This document shows, piece by piece, positions 11,929 to 23,625 of a stretch of 64,000 nt of DNA. The translations under genes were made by a program, and so were the position numbers. The notes beneath the pieces were generated by a model. The model searched no databases, was not told the origin of the DNA, and saw only the letters and a program-made list of their open reading frames with translations. The stretch is taken from positions 37,450,501 through 37,514,500 of the forward strand of contig BSBN01000213.1 in assembly GCA_027924645.1 (NCBI GenBank). Reading direction: 5' to 3'. Source of the stretch: Cunninghamia lanceolata. Its lineage: Eukaryota > Streptophyta > Pinopsida > Cupressales > Cupressaceae. Each line of letters opens with the position of its first letter. Position 1 is the first letter of the stretch.

Positions 11929-13488
11929 ATGCCACCATATGATCAATGGAGAAAACCAACTGAAGAAGAAAGAAGGGCTCTCACAATTACCGCAGTAGCA
12001 CAGGCAAAAAGTAACTATAATATGAGAAATAGAACGGTCAATACAGATCAAGGAACACCTAGAAGTGTGTTCGTAAAAGATCAGAGTCATAATAGGGACA
12101 ATATGAAAAATGCATCTAAAGAGCCAGCAAAGACTGAACAAGGTAAGGTAAAAGACAAAATACCAGTTGAAGAAAAGGGGCATAATAAAATAGAAAAAGT
12201 TGATCAAACAATAACTCCCTCGTTTGCCATAGCCGAAGCAGTATCCCAAGTCAAATTATTAGTACCACTACTTGAAATGATGAAGGTAGATCAATATAGA
12301 AATACATTGGTCAAGATGATTTCAAATGTATCAAAAAAGAAGCAAGAACCTGAAGTCAAAATAAACAATGTTCGACAAGAGACTGTTAAAACTCCAGAAG
12401 TGTATTTAGGTGACACCTTAACAAGGAATCCCTCTCAAGTAGATCCTTTTTACACTACTTTGCTAATTAAAAACATGTTGGTGAGGAATTGTATGATTGA
12501 TTCTAGGGCAGCTATGAACATCATGCCGCTAGCAGTCATGAAGGAGTTAGGAATTTGGGTTGACACCACCTATGGCAAATGTTATGCAATGGACAACAGA
12601 TCCATCCCAGTCGTGGGTATTATGAAGGATGTAGAGATAAGGTTAGCCGCCTACCCTAAAGCAGCATATAAAATTGACATCACTGAAGTGGACATCCCAC
12701 CCTACTATGGAATGTTACTATCTAGACAATGGACTGCAATAGCCGGAGGAAATGTCCAGTTCGATCTATCCTATGCTACTATACCAGTAGGAGGGAAAGA
12801 GATTAAGCTTTGCAGAGAACCAAGATATGAGAATATCATAAAACGAATTGATCAAAATCAAGTAAATTTTTTTTGTGATATAGACCTTGGTATGTTCAGA
12901 ATTGAGAAAAGTCAACCAAAGTTACAGAACACTGATCCAATACACCAAGAAGCCCAAATTGATGAATGTGGTGTATGGAAAATGTATTTTGATGGTGCGT
13001 GTAGTAAGCCTAATAATGGAGCAGGAGTATTATTTATCTCACCGACTAGTAAAAATTTCAATTATTCATTCCTACTAACATTTGAGTGTACCAACAACAT
13101 AGCAGAATATGAAGCTTTGCTCGTTGGCCTGAACATTGCCATAAAGCATAAAATAAAGTGCCTTGCTGTATATGAGGATTCAGAGTTGGTTACATCTCAG
13201 GTCAGAGGGAAGTATGCATCCAAGAGCAAAAGATTGAAACAATATAGAAATGTTGTTTGGGATGATATTGAATTGTTTGATGCTTTCTCCATTAACTGGG
13301 TAGACAGATCAAAAATTATAATGGTAGACTTCCTAGCAAACATAGCCTTGAAAAGGGATGATGTCACATTGGAAGGCATTACCGAAGTTGATTTTAAAAC
13401 TAGACCTGCAATCCTAGACAATATCTATAATTGGCAAGTTTTCAATGATGACATGGATTTGATTAAATTCTTACAATGCATTGACTAA
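11929..13488 (+). pseudogene. Tat-like pol, part 1: aspartic protease and additional RNase H
   Basis: The longest open piece has 519 codons. The protease is at about 12400-12850 around MIDSRAAMNIMP; the usual D-S/T-G-A is DSRA because codon 12505-12507 is AGG, so the protease is probably dead. An RNase H follows at about 12961-13380, with FDGACS, AEYEALLVGL, a DSELV acid and VDFLAN, keeping four likely catalytic acids. This RNase H lies before RT, separate from the RNase H after RT. It ends at a TAA at 13486, beyond which the frame continues. Confidence 0.85.
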
Positions 13489-13548
13489 TATGAGGCTCAA
13501 GAGATTGATTTCAATGCATTCGTAGAGGAAGTAGATGGCAAGCAAACT

Positions 13549-15519
13549 TTGTTTGGTAAAGAAATTGTTCATCTTAGGACCAACAAAATTCCTAAGGGTC
13601 TTGTGGCACTAGAAAGGGTGTTTGATGGACATGACCGAGCTCTTATGAAACAAACACCAGTAAAAAAGGAAGACATTGAAGAAATCAACTTGAGCATTGA
13701 ATTGGCACCAAAAAGGGTATACATTGGGAAGAGGATAAGCCCAACAATCAGAAAGATGTTGATAGCCTTATTAAGGAAATATAAGTGAGTCTTTGCTTGG
13801 TCTTATGATGATCTAAAGGCATACAAAGAAGATTTGTTTCAACATGAGATCCCACTCAAACCTAATGCAAAACCTTTTAGACAAAAACAAAGACCAATAA
13901 ACCCAACCTTGCAGCCCAAAATGCATGAAGACCTTATGAAGCTCAGGGAGGGAGGTATTATTAAGCCTATTAGACATTCTACATGGGTCTCCAACTTGGT
14001 GCCAGTCAGAAAAAAGAAAGGTGACATAAGGTTATGTGTAGATTTTAGAAATCTAAATATCTCATCCCTTAAAGACAACTATCCACTTCCAAATATGGAG
14101 GCAATTCTACAAAGAGTCACAGGATGTGAGTTGTTATCTATGATGGATGGATTTTTGGGTTATAATCAGGTTAAAGTAAAAGAATCAGAACAATATAAAA
14201 CTACATTCACTACTCCTTGGGGCACATATGTATATGTTAGAATGCCATTTGGACTTACAAATGCTGGTGCAACTTTCCAGAGAGCTATGGATGTTGCTTT
14301 TGCTAAACTAATTAATGTTATAATGGTGGTTTATCAAGATGACCTCACTACATACTCCAAGAAAGCAGATCATGTTGATCATCTTGAAAAGATATTTGTC
14401 AAAGCTTTAGAATATGGTATTTCTTTGAATCCAAAGAAATGTCATTTTGCAGTGACAGAGGGCAAATTACTAGGGCATATAGTGTCCAAAGATGGGGTTA
14501 AAATTGATCCGAAAATAGTGGAAGCCATAGACAAGATTCCTATTCCTAAAACAGTTAAAGCCATCCAATCCTTCTTTGGGCAAATAAATTTCGTACGAAG
14601 ATTTATCCCAAACTTTGCTGAAATTGTCAAACCCATTTCAAAAATGTTAAAGGGGGCTAAGATAGATTGGTCTGCAGATGCACTAGATGCATTTGTAGCC
14701 ATAAAGAGAGTGATTAAGGAGGCCCTAGTATTGAAATCCCCTGATTTTAGTAAGCCATTTCAAGTCTTCTCATTTGCATCATACCATACTATTGCTACAG
14801 TAATGCTACAAAAGAACGATGAGGGATATGATCAACCTATATCATTTTTCAGTAAATCCCTCCAAGGAGCGGAATTAAACTATGATATTATAGAGAAACA
14901 GACATATGCTTTGGTGAAAGCAATGAAAGTTTTCAAACCTTACTTGGTAGGGGCAAAAGTGGTTGCATATGTTCCTAATGCTGCGGTTAAAGATGTGTTT
15001 GTACAAGCAGAAGTTATTGGGAGGAGATGTAGATGGATCAATAGAATCCAAGAGTTTAACATAGAGATCCAAATCACCAAATTAGTGAGAGGACAGGGTT
15101 TAGCTAAACTAATGGCTGAATCAAATTTAGAGGCTTCTCAAGTTCACAATGTGGGAAAAGAAGAGATCGTGATTGCAAGCATTGAAAGAATAGCTTGGTA
15201 CACTAACATAATGTATTACTTGAAAAATCAGAAATGTCCTGAACATTTGAATGACAATCAAAAGAGAACTTTGAAACTACATGCCTCTAAATATGTTTTC
15301 ATAGATGGTGATTTATATTGGAAGAATAGAGATGGGGTACTACTACTATGTTTGGATGAATCCCAGGCAAAAAGAGTATTGAAAGAAACGCATGAAGGAG
15401 TCTGTGGAGGACACTTTTCCAACAAAACTACTGCCCATAAAATTTTAAGAGCTAGTTATTACTGGCCGAGAGTTTTCAATGATGCTTTCACGTATATAAG
15501 GAAGTGTGAAGCATGTTAG
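13549..15519 (+). pseudogene. Tat-like pol, part 2: reverse transcriptase, RNase H and start of integrase
   Basis: Same frame as the preceding pol piece, with one TGA at 13786. RT shows LCVDFRNLN, RMPFGLTNAGATFQRAMD and a catalytic YQDD at 14332-14343, where most relatives have Y-I/L/M-DD. The linked RNase H has PISFFSKSLQGAELNYDI and a degenerate first acid region (FSFASYHTIATVML). The integrase zinc finger follows, ending in RKCEAC before a TAG at 15517. It would copy the genomic RNA to DNA in particles; here it is inactive because of stops. Confidence 0.9.
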
Positions 15520-16451
15520 AAGTTCTTAAGAAAGATGAAATATCAAGGAGCACTACCACTCAAGCCAATGCAAGTTGAGGCTCCTTTTTACTAATGGGGA
15601 ACTGATTTTATTGGAGAGATATCAGAAAAATCCAATGGAGGTCATAAGTGGATATTGGTAGCAACTGATTACTTCACGAAATAGATAGAAGCCATCCCAA
15701 CTAAACAAGCCACTAGCAAGGTTGTAATTAATTTCTTGATGGATAACATCATTACAAGGTTTGGGACACCTGCTAGGATAATCATGAACAATGGAATGTG
15801 TTTCAAATCAGATGAATTCAAAAAAATTTGTGAATCATATGGTATTGTGATTTCATATGCCTCACCATACCATCCACAAGCGAATGGACAGGCCGAGTCA
15901 AGTAATAAGAGTATCTTAAAAATTATTAAAAGGATCTTAGACAGAAATAAGAAGGCATGGGATTCTAAATTGAGGATGGCAGTATGGGCAGACAGAATCA
16001 CTATAAAGAAATCAACTAGTAAGTCACCTTTTGATCTAGTTTATGGAGCACATGCTAGAATGCCCATGCAAAACATGTTACCTATATACAAATTTATACT
16101 TCAAGAAGATTTGGATATCCCTAAACCTATGGAAGAAAGAATGGAACAGCTGGCAGAATTAGATGAGATCAGAAGATTGGCCCAAAAACAGAATACTAAG
16201 ATGCAATCACAAATGAAGTATTTATTTGACAAAAGGGCAAAGGATAGAAAATTCAATAAAGATGAATGGTCCTACTGTGGAATGCAAGGTGCCAGGATAA
16301 AGGGAAACATGGAAAGTTTGAAGCTCTTTGAATTGGGCCTTTTGTTATTACTGGCAAAGGAGGAGAAGATTCATATTATCTACAAAATATGTCAGGAGAA
16401 GATCAGGAATTGCTAGTGCATGGACAATTCTTGAAAGATTTCTTTTCTTAA
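15520..16451 (+). pseudogene. Tat-like pol, part 3: integrase core and C-terminus
   Basis: Frame 1 continues through stops near 15592 and 15682. The core shows GTDFIG, then IIMNNG where IIMDNG is expected (codon 15787-15789 is AAC), then NGQAESSNK. The second catalytic Asp is therefore lost. Near 16267 the frame shifts. The C-terminal part then reads in frame to a stop at 16449-16451, with WNARCQDKGKHGKFEAL and VITGKGGEDSYYL. Confidence 0.88.
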
Positions 16452-16560
16452 AAGCTTCCATACACAGTAGTCTAGGAAAAGGTCAAGAATTGCTAGTGCA
16501 TGGACAATTCTCGAAGTTGCCTTTTTACAATATATCTTCCATGCACAGTAGTTTTAGGTT
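16403..16560 (+). repeat. 80-bp tandem duplication across the pol end
   Basis: GAATTGCTAGTGCATGGACA occurs at 16407 and again at 16487, and the neighbouring sequence is similar with an 80-base period (CTTCCATACACAGTAG and CTTCCATGCACAGTAG). The second copy repeats the last pol codons in the 3' non-coding region. Confidence 0.8.
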
Positions 16561-17963
16561 TTCATATCATTCCATTTCCCATCCATGGTCTGCCTCCCAG
16601 AGATCTTTCTAGATTCTTGCAATGATCTCACGCTCATTCATCCCCAATCAGAGCCACTGTTAGAATTGGAAAAATTCACATTTTCCACCACTCACTTGTC
16701 ATCCACATTTGCCACACATTGACCTTATGATTAATACAGACTGTCAAAATTTGTGTGCCAAGATCCATCTGGTGACCCATAACAACTCATGATTCCATAA
16801 ATATGACCTTTGAGATAAGCATTTCCTTGACCATAGTTGTACAAAATGAGCAATTGATCCCTATCGGCAAGATCATATGCATTTCTTTCTGATCAAATAA
16901 GCCATAATCTTCTAATGACCATTTTCATGTATATCGGGAAGACCTAAAAGAAGTTACACCAATCAAAGAACCCAGAGGTAACAATTGTACAACAATCGGG
17001 AAGACTACAAAATGTATCGCCGATGAAAAAACTATCGGCAAGAGAGATAAAGTGGGCGTGAAATTTTTAAACTGTGCCGATCTCAGAAATCATACCAATG
17101 GACATAAGTTCGGCGAGAGATATATGTACTCTCGCCGATGAGTCGATACACTAGTTGTGTCAGCGTGACATACACCATCGAAACGGATTTTTTATGTCTT
17201 CCCGACTATGCAAGTCACCCTGATGAGAAGGTATTAAAATGTTTCGGAGAGAGTCCCACCGATATACCTCAATGAACAAAAGATATAAGAGAAACATATC
17301 GGGGAGACTTAATGTATCGAAAGAGAATTTCTCTTAACGATAGCACTTGTCAGCCCAATGGCTACGAGGTAACTACTGTTCATCAGGAAAACACTCACCG
17401 ATGTCCAAAGGGAACCTCAACAATCATGACCACCTTGATATTGGGGTGAAATTCATAATGTCTCCCTGAAATGTTAAGAATAGAAAAACAAGAAAAGGAG
17501 ATTTGTGCATGATCGATGAAAGTGTCAAGAAGTCTTCCCGATAAAATTAGAGAACTAAAAGGGCACTTCACATTAGAAAGACATTAAGATAGTCTTGGCG
17601 ATTAGTCGAGAATGTATAAACAAAAGATGGTGCCAAAATGAACAGGTAGATTGGCCTGAGATCAAAATAGTCTTCCCGATACAAAGACGTTGTATCGCTC
17701 TGACATTTTTAAAGCCCGAGAAGCCCGTTGCATTCAATTCCAGTGGCTGACATTAATGGCCGCTCGAGCATAACCTTATACAATCTTCTCTAAATCACAA
17801 TGAATTAAAATCAAAAGAAATCTTCAAGGGTTGTGGTGGAAAAGTGGGGAATTGACCAGAGGCCGAGAAATTCATGACGCCAAAGACATACAAGTAAGTA
17901 TACCAAACCTTCCTGTTACTGATAAATTATAAAGTCAAATCCATTGTTTAGCATAAAGATAAA
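16561..17963 (+). other. Non-coding spacer between pol and accessory ORF, rich in an ATCGGGAAGAC motif
   Basis: No gene was found. A 13-base word close to TATCGGGAAGACT appears in both orientations near 16931, 16994, 17195, 17298, 17531, 17591 and 17669, with shorter relatives (ATCGGCAAGA, TCGCCGAT) between. A perfect 9-bp stem, CGGCGAGAG and CTCTCGCCG, lies at 17111-17137. The purine-rich stretch near 17838-17851 is a candidate polypurine tract. Confidence 0.7.
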
Positions 17964-20902
17964 ATGGAGGGTTTTGTGAAAACAAAAAGAAAATAGTAAA
18001 CTGAAACTAGCCAAACTAAGGGCAAAAAGCAAAAGGTCGAAACAGGGAAGAGAGAAAAGACACAGGAACGAAAACTCAACCAAGACCTTATAGACCAATT
18101 GCCTGGTTCAAGACCAAAGGCTAGAAGAACCACACAACTTAGGGCCAACATGGAAAGATTAGAGGACAAATATAAACATGTGGGAAACATATGGACTCCT
18201 ATCAAAGGATACAAATTATTTATGTTTCACTACTATCAGAGGAATAGGTTGGAGCCTGTCTATAACCCTTGGAATCTTAACTTGGGGAAGTTAGTTGTCA
18301 TGGATGTCTTTGTAAATATGGATCTCCTAAAGCTTTTGGCCTACCACTATAACCCCGACCTAAAAGCCATCTGCAACCTGCAAGGGGAACCATTTATTCA
18401 TGTGTCTAAAAATGCAATATGTGAAGTTTTTGGCCTGGATGACACATGCAATACTCCCATAATATATGAGGATTTAGAAAAGGAGTATTTGAGAATGGAT
18501 ACCACTTATAAGGGATGGAGATTGCCACTGCATAGACCCAGAGAGGAGGGAAATTTAGTGCCACTCGAGGAAGGTGATGAACCTCCTTTTCATGTTGATT
18601 TATTTGAACCCTATATGAAATATACATATTATTTAGTGGGACAAGTATTGGGAACAGAGGTCCCTAAATTCATGTCCATAACACCCATGGTCATCTCTGC
18701 AGACATCCAATGCCATCATGCAAGGACTTTTGATTATGCTTCACACATCTCTAGGGGAATTGATTCAGGATTGATGGCCATTAAAAATGATTCTCCCACA
18801 ATGAGTTTCAAGCATTATTCTTCCCTTATGCATATGGTGTTGTATTATGGACAAGAATTAAGAATATGACCTAAACAATTGAGAATTACACAGTTTGATA
18901 AGAGCGGTCAGCCTCTACCCATACAGTTATGGACTTCCATCTGGGATAGTAGATTCGTAAATTCCTGTTATGTACATTTCGAAGAATTCTTTGTCAAAAC
19001 ATTGTACAAATGTTATGGTTATCCATGTAGTTATTCTTTATCAGATGAGATCAAAAAGTTTTTAAGGCCTAAGAATTTCAGTGGACCACCGACTGTGAAT
19101 CATAACTAGGGTGACTGGTATTGTTTCCTTGACTCCATCATGATCAGAGTTTATGACTTCGAAGATACTCCATTTTTGTTACCTAAAATTGTACCAGACA
19201 GGATTGCCTACCAGGAAATTGTCAGGCAATTGGACTATTCAAATGTTATGAATTTGAGTGCCTATGATAAGCAATCTTTCATGCCAAGCACATTATGTTT
19301 TAGAGATTTTACTGTGTTGTCAAGAGAAGGTTATGACCTTATTCATGACAAACTGTTACATTTTAATTTGAGAAAAGCAATACCAAGAAAAGTGTTTGAC
19401 CCTAAAGGTTTCATTGATCTTGCAAGAAGGAAACAAAATCTGAGTGGATATATCCACGTTCCATTTCCTCATGATGATGTTATTAGGAACATGGAGGAGG
19501 CAGAAGCTGAATTGGTCATTGATGAATATAATCAAGAAGTTGAAAAGAGGTAGACGTGTTATCCTCTAACAGTGAAGGGTCTTCTGATAAAAGATCTCAA
19601 GATCAGCCTAACATAATCTCTAAATTCAGAATTGAAGAATATAGGCCTCCAAACAGGGAGTTAGAGATTAAGGAGACATCTGATACTGATGCCAAGCAGT
19701 TGGCTTACAAATCTTTTATCTCAGATGATCAGTTCATTCAATCCCCAGAATTTAAATCTTTCTTGCATAAACATAAAGGCAAAGCAATCAGAGAATCAGT
19801 TCCAGATATCACACCAAATAATGAAAAACGGTTATTGAATACTTTGAAAATAGATGTTGAAAATGAAATAAAAAACATGACTCTAGAAAAAGGGAGGAAA
19901 CTCTTAGAAGAAGCTGGTGTGATGATTTTTCCTAGTTTGGACTTGAAGTCTTCTTTGGTTTTTGATAGCTTTCTGCATAATGATAATGCCAAACATAAAC
20001 TCAGTTTAGAAGGTGTGACAGAGGTGTATACTATATCACTATACAATCCTGATGAAGAATCTCTTATGATATGGGCCCTATACCCTCCACACCAGAAGCT
20101 TGCCATTATTGACACTAAAAGTGGGTGAGACCGATCTTGTGATTACTGCAGATATTGGTATTAATGTGGCTAAATTAAATAAAGCACGGATTCAAATGCT
20201 GATCTCAGAAAGAGATATGTATATAATATAAATTGTGAGAGAATGCGTAAAGAAAATGATTTCTTAAGAGATTCGGTCCCTACCAAAATGTTATCCCAAG
20301 GGGAAAGCTCTCAGACAATGGACAAGGGTGAAGCATCACAGGTGAATACTCAGATAGCCCAAGCTAGATGCAATGCACTTTCCATAGTATTCAAAAGGAG
20401 ACATACTAACATGATGACGTGGATGAATAAATTCTGGGTTACCCATTCCAAAAATCAAACTGCTCTCCAAGAACATGAAAGGTTGGCTGACAGAATTGAA
20501 GAGAAACTACAAGAAATTCATAACAGAGACAATCCTGATGCTAAGGCCATTGCCAATGCTAAGGACTTCTTCAGGGCACACACAAATTTTCATGACGACC
20601 TTTGAGTAGAAGCTAAGGAATTCATTGATGCTTCCAGGGAAGGAGTGCCTACATTAGTCAATGATGATAAGAGTCTGAGAAATCAGCAGGACTAGACGAA
20701 GGAATGCCAATTGATCCTACATGAAGCCTTGGAGGCTGTGAAAAGTGAAGATCCAACATTAGAGGAGAACTGTGCATGTATGGAGAAAATGGTTACTATG
20801 GAGTTTACGGCAAGGAATGCTATGGAGTGTGCAGATACTCACTTAAGCCAAAAGTATTTGGACCGTATTACTAAAATCCATTTATGGCTTATTAAAGCCT
20901 AA
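17964..20902 (+). pseudogene. Large accessory ORF of the Tat-like element (about 980 codons), broken
   Basis: The first ATG of the frame is at 17964, followed by two adjacent stops (17994-17999). The frame then stays open to 18869 and runs in frame, with stops at 18867 and 19107, to 19553. There a deletion of about 20 bases, seen against the left copy, moves it to a new frame up to 20902 with a few more stops. The N-terminus is Lys/Arg-rich. The middle has LKLLAYHYNPDLKAICNLQ, then HVSKNAICEVFGLDDT, and later MSFKHYSSLMHMVLYYGQ. This layout resembles plant retrotransposon-associated ORFs often labelled putative plant transposon protein. The C-terminal third is charged and probably helical. 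The biochemical role is unknown. Confidence 0.7.
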
Positions 20903-21951
20903 TGATAATTTGTTTGTTATTGCTAAAATTCCAAAAGACACTTGTGAAGGGGTACATCCTCTTCAAAATATAGCTATATAAGCCAGGAGAGTAGGAATGA
21001 AATATCATGATTACCATTTCATTTTTAAGTAGGGCATTAGTAAGAAGATAGATTCCACCCATCCCACTCATCCACATTCATATCTCAGAGACTTATGCAA
21101 CTACTATATATTATCTGAAGAAATATAATGGAGCAGATTGATATTACATGGTGATCTATTTTCAGTGTTAAACTGTTGTGTTGATTTATTATGCTCATAT
21201 GTTATTTGGTTGTCTCCAAAGTGGCTATTTATGTTATCCAAATTAAGTGTGAAAATACATTTGATTTGTCAATACACATTTGTTGTAATTGTGTGATGCT
21301 GCTAATTGGTTTCTATGTGCCGAAGGATTAAATTACCTTTTAAGCAATCTAATTTGATTGGTTCCTGTGTGGATTAAAATCCTTTTAAATAAATTGTCTT
21401 AATTGGTTTCTCCTCACATTTGAATTAAAATCCTTTCACAACTTCACAGTAACATAAGGGGATATCACTGGGATCATTAAGAAGAGCTAAAATAACTGAC
21501 ATACTTGCACGTCTGTATAAGGTACAGACATTTAAAAGTGCCCAATTGTTAGAGTTAAGCTGAAGTAAATCTACCAATCTTACACACCTGTCTCCATAAT
21601 TATCATTTACCCACCGACTCCATCCACCCAATAGATTAGGCACTAATCAATTTTAGAACAGTTTATACAAATCTGATCCTTATTCTTAAATACTTCAATC
21701 TTTTTTAGGAGTTAGTAAGCAAGCTATGCAATTTTCTCACACTTGTGTGCCATAGTGAGTAGAATTGCGTCAATTAGAATTCATCTAGATTTTCAAATCT
21801 GCCTTATCATTTAGGTACACCCACCTAGGTCTAGCAGAACCTAAAGAGTAAGGGGTTTCCAATTACATAAACCCTGTCTTGTTGACCAAAAACGTATCAA
21901 GAGATTGGCACCCTCTTGTGGTCTAAAAACCTGCGTTTTTGAGACCCAACA
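19123..21951 (+). repeat. Right copy of the Tat-like terminal repeat (3' LTR end)
   Basis: Homologous to 7014-9874. It shows the sequence next to the Copia-1 insertion site without the insertion: in the right copy GTTTCCTTGACTCC simply follows TGACTGGTATT. It ends in GAGACCCAACA at 21951. A TATA-like box is at 20975-20982. Homology may extend further left than can be seen, because the left copy is cut by Copia-1. Confidence 0.85.
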
Positions 21952-22135
21952 GAACCCATAACATGTCTAGATTAGACTATGCCATGTAAATTTCTAAATA
22001 TCCCTATCGTAGGCATGTTGAATTGATGCTAAGTTATGATTCCTAGTGTGAGGATGATCAGTATACTTCATTCATAGCAATTAGGCTAGCATGCAATTTA
22101 CCACTTCAGTTTATCCATATTCTTGATCAATCCAA

Positions 22136-22333
22136 TTATGTGTCAAACACTTTCCATAAAGCTTGCCAGAAGTAACTAATAAGCTTGGGATCTAGATCAA
22201 ATACAATAGAGAGCATAACCCCAAGGTTTATCCAAACATGTGGGAAAAAGAGTGGTTGTTTCAGATTTGTTGAATTTTTTTTGCATGCAACTATGATCAC
22301 CATCTTCAAGAAACAATCAATGAAAATGAACAT
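22136..22333 (-). pseudogene. Gypsy integrase relic (minus strand)
   Basis: The translation is similar to a chromovirus-type integrase core, with FIDCFLKM, SIVFDLDPKLISYFWQALW and KVFDT matching the usual DRFSKM and SDRDPKF-SYFWKSLW pattern. The second catalytic Asp appears as part of FDLDP. It belongs to the same minus-strand relic as 23062-23620. Confidence 0.7.
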
Positions 22334-23061
22334 TGAATCATGTTTGTTTGGTTATTAGTAGACTAGATAAGAAACCAATGTTGATAGATTCACATGGTCT
22401 AGAAGAAACTAGAAGAAGCATATACAAACCCAATTTGTGATTTTTTGTCTTAGTTATGTTGACACAAGACTTGATGTGAGCCTCATGTCTTTTCACTTGA
22501 GTAACCAATAGAAAAGTTGTTAAGATGCTACCAATATTTGTGTGCCTTAAAGTGATTGTTGTTTTGCGGTAATGTGTCTCCCAAATTAGCCTTGCACCAT
22601 ATACACCTAGGGGAATATAAATGCGGACAATCTTGTAAAGAACCTCATCCTGCATATAGAAATTTTCAACCTGTTGTCCTTGAGAAAGGGAATTAAAGGT
22701 AGTTGTAAATTTTCTATACTTGTAGAGTACTAAGGAAACTCAATCCATAATTTTGTGGCCTCAAGTATCAAGCACTATAAGAATTGAGGTGCTTGGAGGT
22801 TGAATCATGTATTTTCCCATGTGCTTGATCACTAGATGGAATTATTGTAAGTAATGGCATGCACTTCATGTGGCTTGCATTCTCTTACTTTAAAGAAACT
22901 AAAGAGGCTTGTGATTAGTGTGAATAGTAGTTCCCTACCTAAGAGATAGTATCACCATTAATGTATTGTTTGCACAATTGTGTCTCTCTTTCTTGTAGTT
23001 AAAGTATCTTCACACAATGTCACGAAATATTTTTGAATGGTAAGCACAAAGATGTCCATTC
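22334..23061 (-). other. Decayed stretch inside the minus-strand gypsy relic
   Basis: Lies between the integrase and RNase H remnants of the relic and should correspond to the RH-INT linker. I see no clear motif and no open frame of note. Confidence 0.35.
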
Positions 23062-23620
23062 TCAGTTGGTACAATGCCAAGTGTGAAATTGTATGTGTTG
23101 TCTCCATAAATCAAAGGTTTGGTTGATGTGAAGCATTGCAAGGGTAGTTGTAGAACAAAGTTTGGCTTTGAGTTCTTCATATACTTGATTTTGAATAGGT
23201 GCCCATCGAAATGCTAGCTTAGCTTGCAAATTTTCATTCAACAGAAGTCCCAACATGAACTGTCAATAGAAATTTGTACGTCTAAGGATTCAAGTTGGGC
23301 AATCTAGGATGATCTTAATTTTTTCATCATCCATGTGAATTCCTTCATGATCAATAATGTAACCTAGGTACTAAACCTTAGTAACATCAAAGGTACACTT
23401 TTGCTAAGTTGGCTTGCAACTTGTGAGAAGAAAGTGTGTCAAGAACCTTCTAAACTTGTCTAATGTGCTCTTCCTAGGTCTAACTATAGACAAGGATGTC
23501 ATATAAGTAGAAATTTATGAAGGCATTATTTAAGGATTTTAAGATATTGTTCATGAGAAGCATGAAGTTTGTAGGTGCATTGGTCAAACCAAATGGCATT
23601 ACCAACCACTTGTATAGGCC
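23062..23620 (-). pseudogene. Gypsy reverse transcriptase/RNase H relic (minus strand)
   Basis: Read on the minus strand, the stretch near 23572-23620 encodes an MPFGLTNAP-like RT motif. About 100 bases further on, a YLDDILVYS-like motif with changes is seen, and the RNase H entry AFRWAPIQNQVYEELKAKL lies at 23062-23256. Frames are broken by many indels. The relic continues beyond Element 2 at 31197. Confidence 0.75.
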
Positions 23621-23625
23621 TTTAT
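23621..23625 (+). other. Target-site duplication TTTAT, left of Element 2
   Basis: Matches 31192-31196 exactly, and both copies abut the LTR ends. Confidence 0.9.

Larger units (their letters stand above)
7014..21951 (+). mobile_element. Decayed Tat-like Ty3/gypsy retrotransposon
   Basis: Two long direct copies (7014-9874 and 19123-21951) flank a decayed gag-pol. A primer-site-like sequence follows the first copy. Both copies end in GAGACCCAACA. The 5' copy is cut by Copia-1, so its left part lies outside the window. An additional RNase H beside an RT-RH module points to the Tat lineage. The copies differ by many substitutions and small indels, so the insertion is old. A start (PPT plus TG) for the right LTR was not found with certainty. 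A purine-rich stretch near 17838-17851 is one candidate and would give an LTR of about 4.1 kb. A chain of two elements sharing LTRs is the alternative. Confidence 0.8.

Noticed and set aside
11884..12249. Antisense ORF of 121 codons, hydrophobic
   Set aside because: It lies opposite the Tat-like pol frame and has the composition expected of the antisense of an Asn/Lys-rich coding strand.
18099..18869. The 256-codon frame starting at 18099 as a separate intact gene
   Set aside because: Its first codon is TTG, and the frame extends up to an ATG at 17964 and down past several stops. It is one part of the broken accessory ORF.
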